This document shows positions 25,689 to 35,236 of a DNA stretch of 64,000 bases, piece by piece. The stretch lies in contig NZ_VOXD01000003.1 of NCBI RefSeq assembly GCF_008014675.1, positions 62,001 through 126,000 of the forward strand. Direction: 5' to 3'. The stretch is from Neolewinella aurantiaca. Lineage in GTDB: Bacteria > Bacteroidota > Bacteroidia > Chitinophagales > Saprospiraceae. Each line of letters opens with the position of its first letter. Within the stretch, counting starts at the first letter, position 1. The notes below the pieces were generated by a model. It searched no databases. It was not told the origin of the DNA and saw nothing but the letters and a program-made list of their open reading frames with translations. A program made the position numbers and the translations under genes.

Positions 25689-26099
25689 CTACCTCCGGTT
25701 GATCGTCAGCCAAAAGTTAACAATATGCTCCATAGCGCCCCGGTAGGCCTTGGGTGCGGTGGGCTTATTTACAAAGGCCGATGCTCCCAGCTGGTACGCC
25801 CGGTCGATCTCCTCCTGGTCTTCGGAAGAGGAGAACATTACGATAGGAAAGGGAGGGCGGACACCGCTGTCCTGAAGTGCTTTGAGGACACCAAAGGCAT
25901 CGATGCGGGGCATGTGGAGGTCCATAATCGCAAGGCTGATACCTTTAACGGGATGGTTTTTTTTGTAGAATTCAAGGAAGTGGGCTCCATCACGGAGCCT
26001 GACCACATCGATCTTCTTGTCGATCTGGAGTAGCGTACGCTTCGCAAGCGTCGCTTCGAGAGGATCATCCTCGATTAGTAAAACACGGTGGGATGTCAT
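25689..26099 (-). CDS. Single-domain response regulator
   Basis: 136 residues, a receiver domain only. The acidic pair (LIEDDP), phospho-acceptor aspartate in IMDLHMPRID, the S/T position (VMFSSSED) and the lysine in FVNKPTAP are all present. There is no output domain, so it probably acts by protein interaction, like Rcp1- or CheY-type proteins. No histidine kinase is in the window. Confidence 0.88.
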   Translation of the reverse strand: MTSHRVLLIEDDPLEATLAKRTLLQIDKKIDVVRLRDGAHFLEFYKKNHPVKGISLAIMDLHMPRIDAFGVLKALQDSGVRPPFPIVMFSSSEDQEEIDRAYQLGASAFVNKPTAPKAYRGAMEHIVNFWLTINRR

Positions 26100-26446
26100 T
26101 GTAGCTTTCTGTAAAAAATAGGTAGGCAGATGCAGGAGACCGGATCGCTGGCTTGCGGGAGCGGTCTTCGGCTTATTTTACTCGTGTAGGGATTATTACA
26201 TTGGCAAGGTAAGGAAATAGTCGGTTAGTCTGTTAGTCTTTTGTTTTTTTAGAAAAGTGATGCTCATCGTTTGTTACCGGAATGCCGCCCGATCGCTTCC
26301 TTCCGGCCGCATCCGCCTCCGGCGGATAGCCTTGAGAAGCGACCTCAGGTCGCGTTTTTCCGCGTAGGTGATGCGGGGCCAGCGGTCGATCATCCCCGCT
26401 ATTCACCGGAGATGAAGGTGGCCGGGTGGAGCCGGTTAACTCTCTT

Positions 26447-26464
26447 TGCACCTGCGGCCGCGCC
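26447..26464 (+). repeat. GC-rich 18-bp element
   Basis: TGCACCTGCGGCCGCGCC, a full copy in the gap downstream of secDF. Confidence 0.75.
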
Positions 26465-26500
26465 TGATCCGGAAAGGGTAGGGAAGACCGGTAAAACAAA

Positions 26501-26534
26501 GAAGCCCCTCCGGCCGGTTGGCAGGAGGGGCTTC
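26501..26534 (-). terminator. secDF terminator
   Basis: An 11-bp stem GAAGCCCCTCC/GGAGGGGCTTC, followed on the minus strand by TTTGTTTTACC, 40 bp after the secDF stop. Confidence 0.9.
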
Positions 26535-26573
26535 TGTTTGTGTTCAGAACCTAAAACGTCTGGGAGGAACGGG

Positions 26574-29500
26574 TTAGGCCTTAACAGGACTTGCTTTCTC
26601 AACGTCAGTAGTAGACTTCGCTTCCAGGTCATCCGTGAGGTCATGGACAATCGGAGTGGCGATGAAGATCGAAGAGTACGTACCTACGAGGATACCAACC
26701 AACAGAGCGAACGCGAAGCCTTTGATGCTGCTACCACCGAAGAGGAAGAGAACAAGGACCACGATCATGGTGGTAAGGGATGTAATGATGGTACGGGAAA
26801 CCGTGCTGCTTACAGCAGCATTGATAACTTCAGTCTTGCCACGGCTAACGTAAGTGTTCAGGTACTCACGGATGCGGTCGTAAACTACTACCGTATCGTT
26901 GATCGAGTAACCGATTACGGTAAGTACAGCCGCGATGAACGCCTGGTCCATTTCCATGTTGAAGCCAAAGAGGCCCCACCCGAAAGAGAACATACCGAGT
27001 ACGATGATACTATCGTGGAAGAGGGCCGCAACGGCACCGAGCGAGTACTGCCATTTGTTAAAGCGGAGCAGGAGGTAAAGGAAGATCAGAAGGAGACCAA
27101 TGCCACCGGCCCAGAAGGCGGAGCGCTTGATATCGTCGGCAATCGTCGGGCCTACTTTGCTCACGCTGGTTACGTGGGTACCGGAATCTGCGCCAAGGTC
27201 GCCGAAGGCGTCCAGCGTCAGGTTACCGCCAACAACAGAGTTCACACCGGTGTAGAGTGCCTCGAGAACAACGTCCTGAGCTTCTTTACCGTCGATCTGG
27301 CCGGTCTGGTCTACGAGGTAGTCCGTCACGATGTTGAAGGTGTTGTCGCTGTCGACAGCCTTGATGGTTGGCTCACTGCCAAATGGTGTGGCGAGTGCAT
27401 CGCGCAGGTCCTGAGAATTAACATCCTGGTCGAACTCAACAACGTAGCTGTAACCACCCTTGAAGTCTACACCGAGGTCGAAACCTTTGGTGAAGATAGA
27501 AGCGAGGGAAGCGATGATGAGAACACCGGAGATGGCGTAGGTAAGCTTGCGTTTGCCCATCCAGTCGATGTTGACATTGCTGAAGAGGTTCTGAGAAGGA
27601 GCGGTCCAGAAGCTGATGCTCTTGCCTTTGTCCAACCACCATTCGATGATCAGGCGACCAACGAGAACGGCCGTGAAAACAGACGAAACAACACCTACCA
27701 TAAGAACTACGGCAAAACCCTTGATGGGGCCAAGACCGAAGTAAGCGAGAACCGCAGCGATGAGCAGCGTGGTAACGTTAGCATCGATGATCGCAGAGTA
27801 AGAGTTGCTGAAACCGTCGGTTACGGCGTTGCGCTCGGTCTTGCCGGCGCGCAGTTCCTCACGGATACGCTCGTAAATGATTACGTTGGCATCAACGGCC
27901 ATACCGATGGTAAGCAGGATACCGGCAATACCAGGAAGGGTCAGTACGGTACCGAAGCTGGACAGTGCACCAAAGATGAAGATCAGGTTGAGCAACAGGG
28001 CGAGGATCGAAACGATACCAGCACCACCGTAGTAGAACAACATGAATACCAGTACGAGGCCAAAACCGATCAGCAGTGCCATGATGGAACTGTTGATGTT
28101 GGCAGCACCGAGGCTGGGGCCAACGATGCTCTCCTGGATGATCTGTGTACGTGCGGGCAGACGACCAACCTTCAGGATGTTGGCGAGGTCGGTAGCGTCC
28201 TGTACGTTGAAGTTACCAGTGATGGCAGTATTACCACCGGGGATCGGGCCGTTTACGCGTGGGGCAGAAACAACGCGGCCGTCGAGCAGGATCGCTACCT
28301 GACGGTTGTTGTCGTTGGCAGCCTCCGTGGTCATACGGGCCCAGGTACGGGCACCTTCAGAGTTCATACTGAGGTTTACCGCTATCTGACCGTCGGGCTG
28401 AGGGCCGGAAGAGGTGTTGGTAATGGCTTCGCCGGTAAGCAGTGCCTCACCGGAGCGGGGCATCTGGAGCTGGTAAAGCGCGTAGAGGTCAGTAGCGGCT
28501 TCGCCTTCAGCACCTGGCAGTGGCGATTCTTCCCAACGGAAAACAACATCGCGGAACTGGCGGGCTACTTCAGGAGACTCAAGCAGCTCAGATACAGCCT
28601 CCAGGTCTTTCTCGGCAGCGATACCAAGAACGGACTCACCGAGGTTGCCGGTGTTGGGGCTGAAGATGCTGAAGAGCGGTCCGGCGGTTTGCTGAACTTC
28701 CTCGGTCGTGTCGATGCTGGCGATCTCGTTGGTAAGGTTACCAAGGTCATCCAGAGCGTAAATCGTATCGTAGCGAACGGTCTTCTCTTCAACGTAGTTG
28801 CTGTCGCGGCCCGCTTCGATCTTCGCCTTGCGGTCGAGTTGCTGATCGAGGGTTACGAGAGCATTGATGGCAGCATTGTCGACACGCTTAACGTGGAAAA
28901 ATTCCAGGTTGGCGGCAGCCTGCAGGAAGGTACGTGCACGGGCGGGGTTTTCGATGCCCGGCAGCTCAACGAGGATCAGGTCACGGTCAGCGTCGAGGCT
29001 TACGTTAGGCTGAACAACACCGAGTTGGTCAATACGCTTCTTAAGCAGATCGTAAGTCAGCTGTACCGTTTCGTTGGCTTTTTCGCGGAGTACGCGTACA
29101 ACCTCAGCGTCGGAAGAGTTGATGTTGATGTCTTCGCGAAGTGCGTCGTTGCTGCTGAAAAGACTGGCCAGTTTCTTGTCGCCGCGAACTTTCTGCCATT
29201 CGGTGGCGAAAAGTGCGATGAAATCGTCCTGGGCGTTTGCTTGAGCTTGGGAGGCTTGGTCAATTGCTTTATTAAGAGTGATGTCGTCCTTGTTTTTCCG
29301 GGAGAGCGCAAAGAGGAACTCTTTGAGGTCTACCTGGAGGACGACAGACATGCCGCCCTTGAGGTCAAGTCCCAGGTTAAGCTGTTTGGCTTTCAGGTCC
29401 TGGTACGTGAATGATTTGAATCCGGGTACTTTTAGGATCTCCTGATCGGAGATGCTGTCGAGAAAGTACGCACGCTGGGCGCGGTACATCTCACCTTCGG

Positions 29501-29636
29501 TCTCGCCTGACTGCTCCTGCGCAAAGTCCTCTGCTTCAGCTTCCTTACTAGAGGTAGGAATGATGTAGAGGTACTGTACTGCAGTAACAATAAGCATGAC
29601 CACAAGGAAGAATTTGATAATTCCCTTGCCTTGCAT
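26574..29636 (-). CDS. secDF: Fused protein translocase subunit SecDF
   Basis: 1020 residues from the ATG at 29636 (MQGKGIIKFFLVVMLIV); the longer frame would start at TTG inside the leader. SecD half: LNLGLDLKGGMSVVLQVD, a large periplasmic P1 region, then TIGMAVDANVIIYERIREEL. SecF half: FDLGVDFKGGYSYVVEF and VIGYSINDTVVVYDRIRE. About 12 membrane helices in total. SecDF uses the proton gradient to pull exported proteins through SecYEG. The fused form is usual in this phylum. It has its own promoter and terminator. Confidence 0.95.
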   Translation of the reverse strand: MQGKGIIKFFLVVMLIVTAVQYLYIIPTSSKEAEAEDFAQEQSGETEGEMYRAQRAYFLDSISDQEILKVPGFKSFTYQDLKAKQLNLGLDLKGGMSVVLQVDLKEFLFALSRKNKDDITLNKAIDQASQAQANAQDDFIALFATEWQKVRGDKKLASLFSSNDALREDININSSDAEVVRVLREKANETVQLTYDLLKKRIDQLGVVQPNVSLDADRDLILVELPGIENPARARTFLQAAANLEFFHVKRVDNAAINALVTLDQQLDRKAKIEAGRDSNYVEEKTVRYDTIYALDDLGNLTNEIASIDTTEEVQQTAGPLFSIFSPNTGNLGESVLGIAAEKDLEAVSELLESPEVARQFRDVVFRWEESPLPGAEGEAATDLYALYQLQMPRSGEALLTGEAITNTSSGPQPDGQIAVNLSMNSEGARTWARMTTEAANDNNRQVAILLDGRVVSAPRVNGPIPGGNTAITGNFNVQDATDLANILKVGRLPARTQIIQESIVGPSLGAANINSSIMALLIGFGLVLVFMLFYYGGAGIVSILALLLNLIFIFGALSSFGTVLTLPGIAGILLTIGMAVDANVIIYERIREELRAGKTERNAVTDGFSNSYSAIIDANVTTLLIAAVLAYFGLGPIKGFAVVLMVGVVSSVFTAVLVGRLIIEWWLDKGKSISFWTAPSQNLFSNVNIDWMGKRKLTYAISGVLIIASLASIFTKGFDLGVDFKGGYSYVVEFDQDVNSQDLRDALATPFGSEPTIKAVDSDNTFNIVTDYLVDQTGQIDGKEAQDVVLEALYTGVNSVVGGNLTLDAFGDLGADSGTHVTSVSKVGPTIADDIKRSAFWAGGIGLLLIFLYLLLRFNKWQYSLGAVAALFHDSIIVLGMFSFGWGLFGFNMEMDQAFIAAVLTVIGYSINDTVVVYDRIREYLNTYVSRGKTEVINAAVSSTVSRTIITSLTTMIVVLVLFLFGGSSIKGFAFALLVGILVGTYSSIFIATPIVHDLTDDLEAKSTTDVEKASPVKA

Positions 29637-29730
29637 AATGAAAAAATTTAGGTTTAGCGGGGCCCAACCTACTATGAAGTGAGTTAAGGACCACCACAAT
29701 TAAAAAAGGGTGATTGAAAGTGCCGGCTTA

Positions 29731-29757
29731 CAAAACAAAAGCCCCTTGTGAGGGCCA
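29731..29757 (-). terminator. Terminator-like hairpin inside the secDF leader
   Basis: On the minus strand TGGCCCTCACAAGGGGCTTT continues into TGTTTTG: a short GC stem (GCCCT/GGGGC, one G-U pair) and a U-rich tract. It lies between the -7 element and the secDF ATG, about 100 bases before the start, so it could act as an attenuator. Confidence 0.45.
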
Positions 29758-29823
29758 GTAGTGATGTAAAACCAGCGTTCACGAAGCCGGAGCCTCCCAG
29801 ACCCGGATTTCGCGAAACGGCTG

Positions 29824-29831
29824 CAAATATA
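29824..29831 (-). promoter_or_regulatory. secDF -7 promoter element
   Basis: TATATTTG on the minus strand, a perfect TAnnTTTG, predicting a leader of about 180 bases. No clear -33 TTTG is visible. Confidence 0.5.
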
Positions 29832-29946
29832 CGAATAGTTCGTTTATACCCGTAGTAGCCCAGGAATTGTAAAACTTATGGTAAGAAGGCCAGCACGCAG
29901 TAGCGGGAAAAGCGCATGCGAAGGCTTTTGCCATTTTAATGATATG

Positions 29947-29964
29947 GGCGCGGACGCAGGTGCA
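29947..29964 (-). repeat. GC-rich 18-bp element
   Basis: GGCGCGGACGCAGGTGCA, a full copy in the 434-bp gap between secDF and the exonuclease gene. Apart from the secDF leader and this copy I see nothing in 29700-30133. Confidence 0.75.
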
Positions 29965-30133
29965 ATGGATGTTTTACGGTCGGCTCTTATCTTTTATGTT
30001 CCGCTGCCCGGCACTACTGCCGACTTACCCGACGTATCTTATAAGGCTCTATTGTTGGTTATTCGTGATTGCTTGACAAGGCACTAGACCTGAGGTCACG
30101 AACAAGGCAAACCTCACGTTGGTTATATAGATT

Positions 30134-31183
30134 ATGCAAGATGGCTTCAAGAAAGATGACCTTTTACAATTTACTGAACGCGGAATATGGTGCCCGCCCG
30201 CCGATATCTACATCGACCCCTGGCGGCCGGTAAAGCGGGCCATGATTACCCACGGACATTCCGATCACTCCCGCTACGGACACGATTCCTATTTGTGTAC
30301 CACTCAGGCGGCCCCGGCCATTAAGTATCGTTTGGGCGATATAAACCTGCAAACGGTAGACTTTGGCAAACGCACCGTTATCAATGGTGTAGAGTTTTCT
30401 TTCCATCCGGCAGGGCACATTCTTGGCTCGGCTCAAATCAGAGTAGCCTACAAAGGAGAAGTGTGGGTTGCTTCCGGCGATTATAAATTAGAGAACGACG
30501 GCCTGGCCGAACCGTTCGAGTCTGTTCCCTGCCATACTTTTATTACCGAATCAACCTTTGGTTTACCTATTTACGACTGGAAGCCCCAGGAAGAAGTCTT
30601 CGCCGCCATCAACGACTGGTGGCGGGCCAACGCCGCCGAAGGCAAGGTGAGCCTTATCACTGCTTACTCCCTGGGGAAAGCCCAGCGCATAATTCAGAGC
30701 CTCGACACCAGCATCGGAAAAATATACACTCACGGAGCCGTAGAAAACATGAACGAAGTGATGAGGGCGCAGGGCGTTCCGTTGGCTCCTACAACCCGGG
30801 TAACGCAAGAGATTGCACCCAAAGACTACCCGGGCCACCTGGTGATCGCTCCGCCCTCCGCTCTGAACAGTAGCTGGATTAAAAAATTCAAACCTTTATC
30901 CCGGGCAGTAGCTTCGGGCTGGATGAGTTTGCGGGGCGCGCGCCGCCGCCGGTCCGTAGAACGGGGTTTTGTTCTCTCTGATCACGTAGACTGGAAAGAC
31001 CTCAATGCCGCGGTGGATGCCACCGGAGCCGAACGTGTAATTGTAACCCACGGTTACACCAACATATACACCAAGTACCTGAACGAAAAAGGCATCCTGG
31101 CGCAGGCAGCCCAAACGGAATTCTCCAACGAGGGGGATGACGTTAAAGAGGAAAGTGCTGAATCCGGAAAAACGGAATCATGA
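30134..31183 (+). CDS. Ligase-associated DNA exonuclease (MBL fold)
   Basis: 349 residues. The MBL/beta-CASP-like metal motif is THGHSDHSRYG (40-50), followed by PAGHILGSAQI and a late SDHVDW plus THGYTNIY. This is the 'ligase-associated exonuclease' family, always found next to an ATP-dependent ligase, a DEXH helicase and a phosphoesterase. It is the first gene of the four and overlaps the ligase gene by 4 bp (ATGA). Probable role: processing of broken DNA ends before ligation. The C-terminal tail is acidic (DDVKEESAESGKTES). Confidence 0.92.
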   Translation: MQDGFKKDDLLQFTERGIWCPPADIYIDPWRPVKRAMITHGHSDHSRYGHDSYLCTTQAAPAIKYRLGDINLQTVDFGKRTVINGVEFSFHPAGHILGSAQIRVAYKGEVWVASGDYKLENDGLAEPFESVPCHTFITESTFGLPIYDWKPQEEVFAAINDWWRANAAEGKVSLITAYSLGKAQRIIQSLDTSIGKIYTHGAVENMNEVMRAQGVPLAPTTRVTQEIAPKDYPGHLVIAPPSALNSSWIKKFKPLSRAVASGWMSLRGARRRRSVERGFVLSDHVDWKDLNAAVDATGAERVIVTHGYTNIYTKYLNEKGILAQAAQTEFSNEGDDVKEESAESGKTES

Positions 31184-32772
31184 GAGAATTTGTGCAGCTA
31201 TTTACCCGCCTTGACCAAACTACGAAAACGACCCGTAAGGTAGAACTACTGGTCGACTACTTCGGGCAGGCCAACGATCAGGATCGCCTTTGGGCGATCG
31301 CCATCCTTTCTGGCCGCCGCCCGAAACGCTCGGTGAAATCTAGTTTGTTACGCCAGTGGGCGGCCAGCCTTGCCGGCATTCCTGATTGGCTCATGGATGA
31401 CAGTTACCACGTTGTGGGTGACCTGGCGGAAACCATCGCTCTCGTTCTGCGTCCTCCCGTACGCACCCAGAACCGCTCACTCACGGAATGGATCAACACG
31501 GTGAAAGGCCTTGCTCTCCTGACGGACGAGGAAAAGCAGGAAGTAATCCTGAGCGCCTGGGAATCAATGACGACCGCCGAACGATTTGTGTTCAACAAGC
31601 TGATCACGGGAAGCTTCCGTGTCGGCGTATCGCAAAAACTCATCATCAAAGCCATCGCCCGGTTCGAAGAACAGGAAGAAAATGCTATCGCCCACCGCCT
31701 GATGGGCAACTGGACGCCGGATACTACAGATTACGAGAATCTGATCAGATCGTCTAACCCCGCCGATGATGACTCGCGCCCGTACCCCTTCTACCTGGCT
31801 TATGCACTGGAAGCAGAACCTGCTACACTGGGTAGCCCCGATCTATGGCAGATTGAACGTAAATGGGACGGTATTCGCGGGCAGGTCATTGTACGCGAAG
31901 GCGAAGTATACGTCTGGTCACGGGGCGAGGAGTTGGTAACGGCTAAATTCCCTGAGTTTCATCCACTGGCTTCCCTGCTGCCCGATGGTACTGTAATCGA
32001 CGGTGAAATTTTGCCGTTCAAAGACGAAAAACCGCTGTCCTTCAACGTCCTTCAAACCCGCATCGGCCGTAAAAATGTAACCAAGAAGATCAGGGAGTCT
32101 GCTCCGGTTATTCTGATGTGTTATGACCTGCTGGAGTACAACGGGGAAGACATCAGGGCTCGCCCGCTGGGCGAGCGCAGGGCTTTACTGGAGCAACTGG
32201 TGGCGGGTGTTACGGAGCCGGGCATACTCTATTTATCCGAAGTGCTTGAAATCAATGATTGGAGCGAGGCCGTAGACGCACGGGCACAATCCCGCGAAAA
32301 CCTGAGCGAAGGTTTGATGGTCAAAAGAATGGACTCTGCCTACCGTTCGGGACGTAAAAAAGGAGACTGGTGGAAATGGAAAATCGACCCGCTAACGGTC
32401 GATGCCGTCATGATCTACGCTCAGCAAGGGCACGGGCGCCGGGCTAACCTTTTTACCGATTACACCTTTGCGGTCTGGAAAGGAGAGGAACTCGTGCCCT
32501 TCACCAAAGCCTACTCCGGCTTAACGGACAAGGAGTTCAAAGAGATTACCTCGTGGGTGAAACGCAATACGCGCGAACGCTTCGGCCCGGTGCGCAGCGT
32601 AAAACCGGAACAGGTATTCGAAATCGCCTTTGAAGGAATAAATGCCTCGAGCCGGCATAAGTCAGGCATTGCCCTGCGTTTCCCACGAATGTTACGTTGG
32701 CGAAAAGACAAACCAGCAGGGGAAGCCAATACGCTGGCCGACCTTCAACAAATGCTGATTCAATATGGGTAA
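31180..32772 (+). CDS. ATP-dependent DNA ligase (repair-operon type)
   Basis: 530 residues. An N-terminal helical DNA-binding domain (about 1-200) and the nucleotidyltransferase core with motif I ERKWDGIRG, where K228 is the adenylated lysine. Motif III is around VIDGEILPF, motif IV around SEGLMVKRM and motif V WWKWKID. The OB-fold follows to the end. It is separate from the NAD-dependent replicative ligase, which is not in the window. It overlaps both neighbours (4 and 8 bp), so the operon is translationally coupled. Confidence 0.94.
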   Translation: MREFVQLFTRLDQTTKTTRKVELLVDYFGQANDQDRLWAIAILSGRRPKRSVKSSLLRQWAASLAGIPDWLMDDSYHVVGDLAETIALVLRPPVRTQNRSLTEWINTVKGLALLTDEEKQEVILSAWESMTTAERFVFNKLITGSFRVGVSQKLIIKAIARFEEQEENAIAHRLMGNWTPDTTDYENLIRSSNPADDDSRPYPFYLAYALEAEPATLGSPDLWQIERKWDGIRGQVIVREGEVYVWSRGEELVTAKFPEFHPLASLLPDGTVIDGEILPFKDEKPLSFNVLQTRIGRKNVTKKIRESAPVILMCYDLLEYNGEDIRARPLGERRALLEQLVAGVTEPGILYLSEVLEINDWSEAVDARAQSRENLSEGLMVKRMDSAYRSGRKKGDWWKWKIDPLTVDAVMIYAQQGHGRRANLFTDYTFAVWKGEELVPFTKAYSGLTDKEFKEITSWVKRNTRERFGPVRSVKPEQVFEIAFEGINASSRHKSGIALRFPRMLRWRKDKPAGEANTLADLQQMLIQYG

Positions 32773-35236
32773 GCAGATGGGCCGGAAAGAACAACTGGCA
32801 TTAGGAACAGCCTGGTTTGAAAAACAAGGATGGAAGCCTTTCCCGTTTCAGGTGAAAACCTGGAAGGCTTACCTGCAGGGCAAAAATGGTATGGTAAACG
32901 CCGCTACCGGAAGCGGAAAGACCTACGCTTTACTTATGCCCATTATGCTGGAGTTTGTGGCCCGTCACCGCCACAAAGACGAATACCCTGCAGACAACGG
33001 TTTGCAGGCGATCTGGATATCACCGATCAAAGCTCTCACGGTCGAAATACAGGCAGCTGCTCAGCGCCTCGTGAAGGACCTTAACCTGGGCTGGCGGGTG
33101 GCTGTCCGTACCGGAGATACTCCCGCGGGTGAACGCACGAAACAGAAAAAAAGCCCACCCGAAATCCTCATCACCACCCCCGAAAGTCTGCACTTGCTGC
33201 TGGGGAGTCCTAACTATAAGGAAGTCTTCAGCGGATTGAAGGTACTCGTGGCGGATGAATGGCACGAACTGATCGGTTCTAAGCGGGGCGTACAGGTGGA
33301 GCTGGCATTGTCCCACTTACGCCACCTGATTCCGGGCTTACGTACCTGGGGGATCTCGGCGACCATCGGCAATATGGAGGAGGCCGCCGCAGTACTCTTC
33401 GGCGCGGAGTACGATGCCGGAAACTGGGAACTCATCCGTGCTGATATCCGAAAGAAAATTGACGTTCAGACGATCATCCCCAAGGATATAAAAAAGTTCC
33501 CCTGGGCAGGGAACCTTGGTACAGTACTGGTAGAGCAGGTCCTGGAGATTATCAACGCCAGCCGTACCACTTTACTGTTTACGAATACCCGGCGCCAGTG
33601 CGAGCGCTGGTATCAAACGATCATCGATCATGATCCGGAGCTGATTGGCCTGACGGCCATGCACCACAGCGCCATCGATCAAAAACAGCGGTTGTGGGTA
33701 GAGCAGGCCATCCATGACGAAAAGCTCAAGGTGGTGGTCTGTACCTCAGGTCTGGATCTGGGCGTCGACTTCCGTCCGGTGGATACCGTAATTCAGATCG
33801 GAAGCCCGAAGGGGGTTGCTCGTTTTCTGCAACGTGCCGGCCGGAGTGGTCACCAACCCAACGCCACGAGCCGGATACACCTGGTGCCCACCCACGCCTT
33901 CGAACTGATCGAAGCTGCTGCCTTACGTCAGGCTATCATCGATGAGAAACTGGAAAGTCGTATTCCCTACCGGCGTTCCTTCGATGTGCTCGTCCAGTAC
34001 CTCGTCACCCTCTCGGTGTCAGGGGGCTTCGATGCGGATGTGATTTACGAGGAGGTCAGACAGACTTTCGCTTTTGCGGATATTACCCCCGCTGAGTGGG
34101 AGTGGTGCCTTGACTTTATTTGTACCGGGGGCAGTTCGTTGCGGGCCTACGATGAATACCAGCGGGTGGGTTTGTATAAGGGCAAATACTACATCGTTAA
34201 CCAGGCAGTAGCTGCCCGCCACCGAATGGGGATAGGTACGATTGTGAGTGACAGTATGATGCAGCTTAAGTACCGCAACGGTGCCAAAATCGGTAATATC
34301 GAAGAACGTTTTATCTCAAGCTTGAAGAAAGGGGATGTCTTTGTCTTTGGTGGTAAAAAGTTAGAGGTTGTCATGATCCGCAATATGGAAGTGCGGGTGA
34401 AGAAAAGTAAGAAGAAGAACTTCATCACTCCCTCCTGGTCTGGCGGAAGGATGCCCCTCTCCAACCAGTTGTCTTCCGGGATTCGTGCTCAGTTGACGTT
34501 GGTGCAGGAAGGAAAGTTTCTTACCAGGGAACTCGAAGCCGTCAAAACGTTGACTGATATTCAGGCTGACCGCTCTCATGTTCCTACGGAGCAGGAACTT
34601 CTGGTTGAATACTTTCAGGACAGAGAGGGGTACCATCTGGTTTTCTACCCCTTCGATGGTCGTTTCATTCATGAAGGTCTGAGTAGCTTAATCGCCTGGC
34701 GCATTAGCCAGCAACAGCCCATAAGTTTTTCCATCGCGGTCAATGATTATGGTTTTGAACTGTTGACCGATCAGCCTCTGGATCCCTCAGCATTGCTTGA
34801 TCCGGCGATCTTCTCTACGGAGAGTCTTTGGGAGGACATCCGCCATAGTGCCAACGCGACAGAAATGGCTAAGCGTAAGTTCCGGGACATCGCCTCAATT
34901 TCCGGACTGGTATTCCAGGGATTCCCCGGCTCACGAAAAAGCGACCGGCATTTACAGGCCAGCGCCCAAATGATTTATCAGGTTTTCAAAGACCATGACC
35001 CTGACAATCTCTTGCTGCAGCAGGCTAACGAAGAAGTGCTTCGGTTTCAGTTGGAGGAAACACGTTTACAAGCTGCTCTCCGCCGGATACAGGGACAGGA
35101 ACTGATAATCCGTGAGCCAAAGCGTCCTACTCCTTTTGCTTTTCCTTTAATCGTCAGCAGGCTGAGGGCCAGGGTGTCCAGCGAAACCCTGAAGGACCGT
35201 ATACAAAAGATGAAATTAAAACTGATCAGACCATGA
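32765..35236 (+). CDS. Ligase-associated DEXH-box helicase (Lhr-like)
   Basis: 823 residues. Helicase motif I ATGSGKT (47-53), motif II DEWH (164-167), motif III WGISATIG and motif VI QRAGRSGH place it in the Lhr group of superfamily 2. After the RecA domains come a winged helix and a long C-terminal region, as in Lhr-type enzymes. It is the third gene of the ligase-exonuclease-helicase-phosphoesterase operon and overlaps the next gene by 4 bp. The role in DNA end processing or annealing is inferred from the conserved cluster. Confidence 0.93.
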   Translation: MGKQMGRKEQLALGTAWFEKQGWKPFPFQVKTWKAYLQGKNGMVNAATGSGKTYALLMPIMLEFVARHRHKDEYPADNGLQAIWISPIKALTVEIQAAAQRLVKDLNLGWRVAVRTGDTPAGERTKQKKSPPEILITTPESLHLLLGSPNYKEVFSGLKVLVADEWHELIGSKRGVQVELALSHLRHLIPGLRTWGISATIGNMEEAAAVLFGAEYDAGNWELIRADIRKKIDVQTIIPKDIKKFPWAGNLGTVLVEQVLEIINASRTTLLFTNTRRQCERWYQTIIDHDPELIGLTAMHHSAIDQKQRLWVEQAIHDEKLKVVVCTSGLDLGVDFRPVDTVIQIGSPKGVARFLQRAGRSGHQPNATSRIHLVPTHAFELIEAAALRQAIIDEKLESRIPYRRSFDVLVQYLVTLSVSGGFDADVIYEEVRQTFAFADITPAEWEWCLDFICTGGSSLRAYDEYQRVGLYKGKYYIVNQAVAARHRMGIGTIVSDSMMQLKYRNGAKIGNIEERFISSLKKGDVFVFGGKKLEVVMIRNMEVRVKKSKKKNFITPSWSGGRMPLSNQLSSGIRAQLTLVQEGKFLTRELEAVKTLTDIQADRSHVPTEQELLVEYFQDREGYHLVFYPFDGRFIHEGLSSLIAWRISQQQPISFSIAVNDYGFELLTDQPLDPSALLDPAIFSTESLWEDIRHSANATEMAKRKFRDIASISGLVFQGFPGSRKSDRHLQASAQMIYQVFKDHDPDNLLLQQANEEVLRFQLEETRLQAALRRIQGQELIIREPKRPTPFAFPLIVSRLRARVSSETLKDRIQKMKLKLIRP

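Larger units (their letters stand above)
26100..26573. other. 474-bp gap with repeats and a terminator
   Basis: It holds a small hairpin ATCCGCC-tcc-GGCGGAT at about 26309-26325, one copy of the 18-bp element (26447-26464) and the secDF terminator (26501-26534). No protein gene is supported. Confidence 0.5.

Noticed and set aside
26271-29414. 1047-codon plus-strand frame opposite secDF
   Set aside because: It is the complement of a well-conserved SecDF; the translation is acidic and repetitive, with no recognisable domain or signal peptide.
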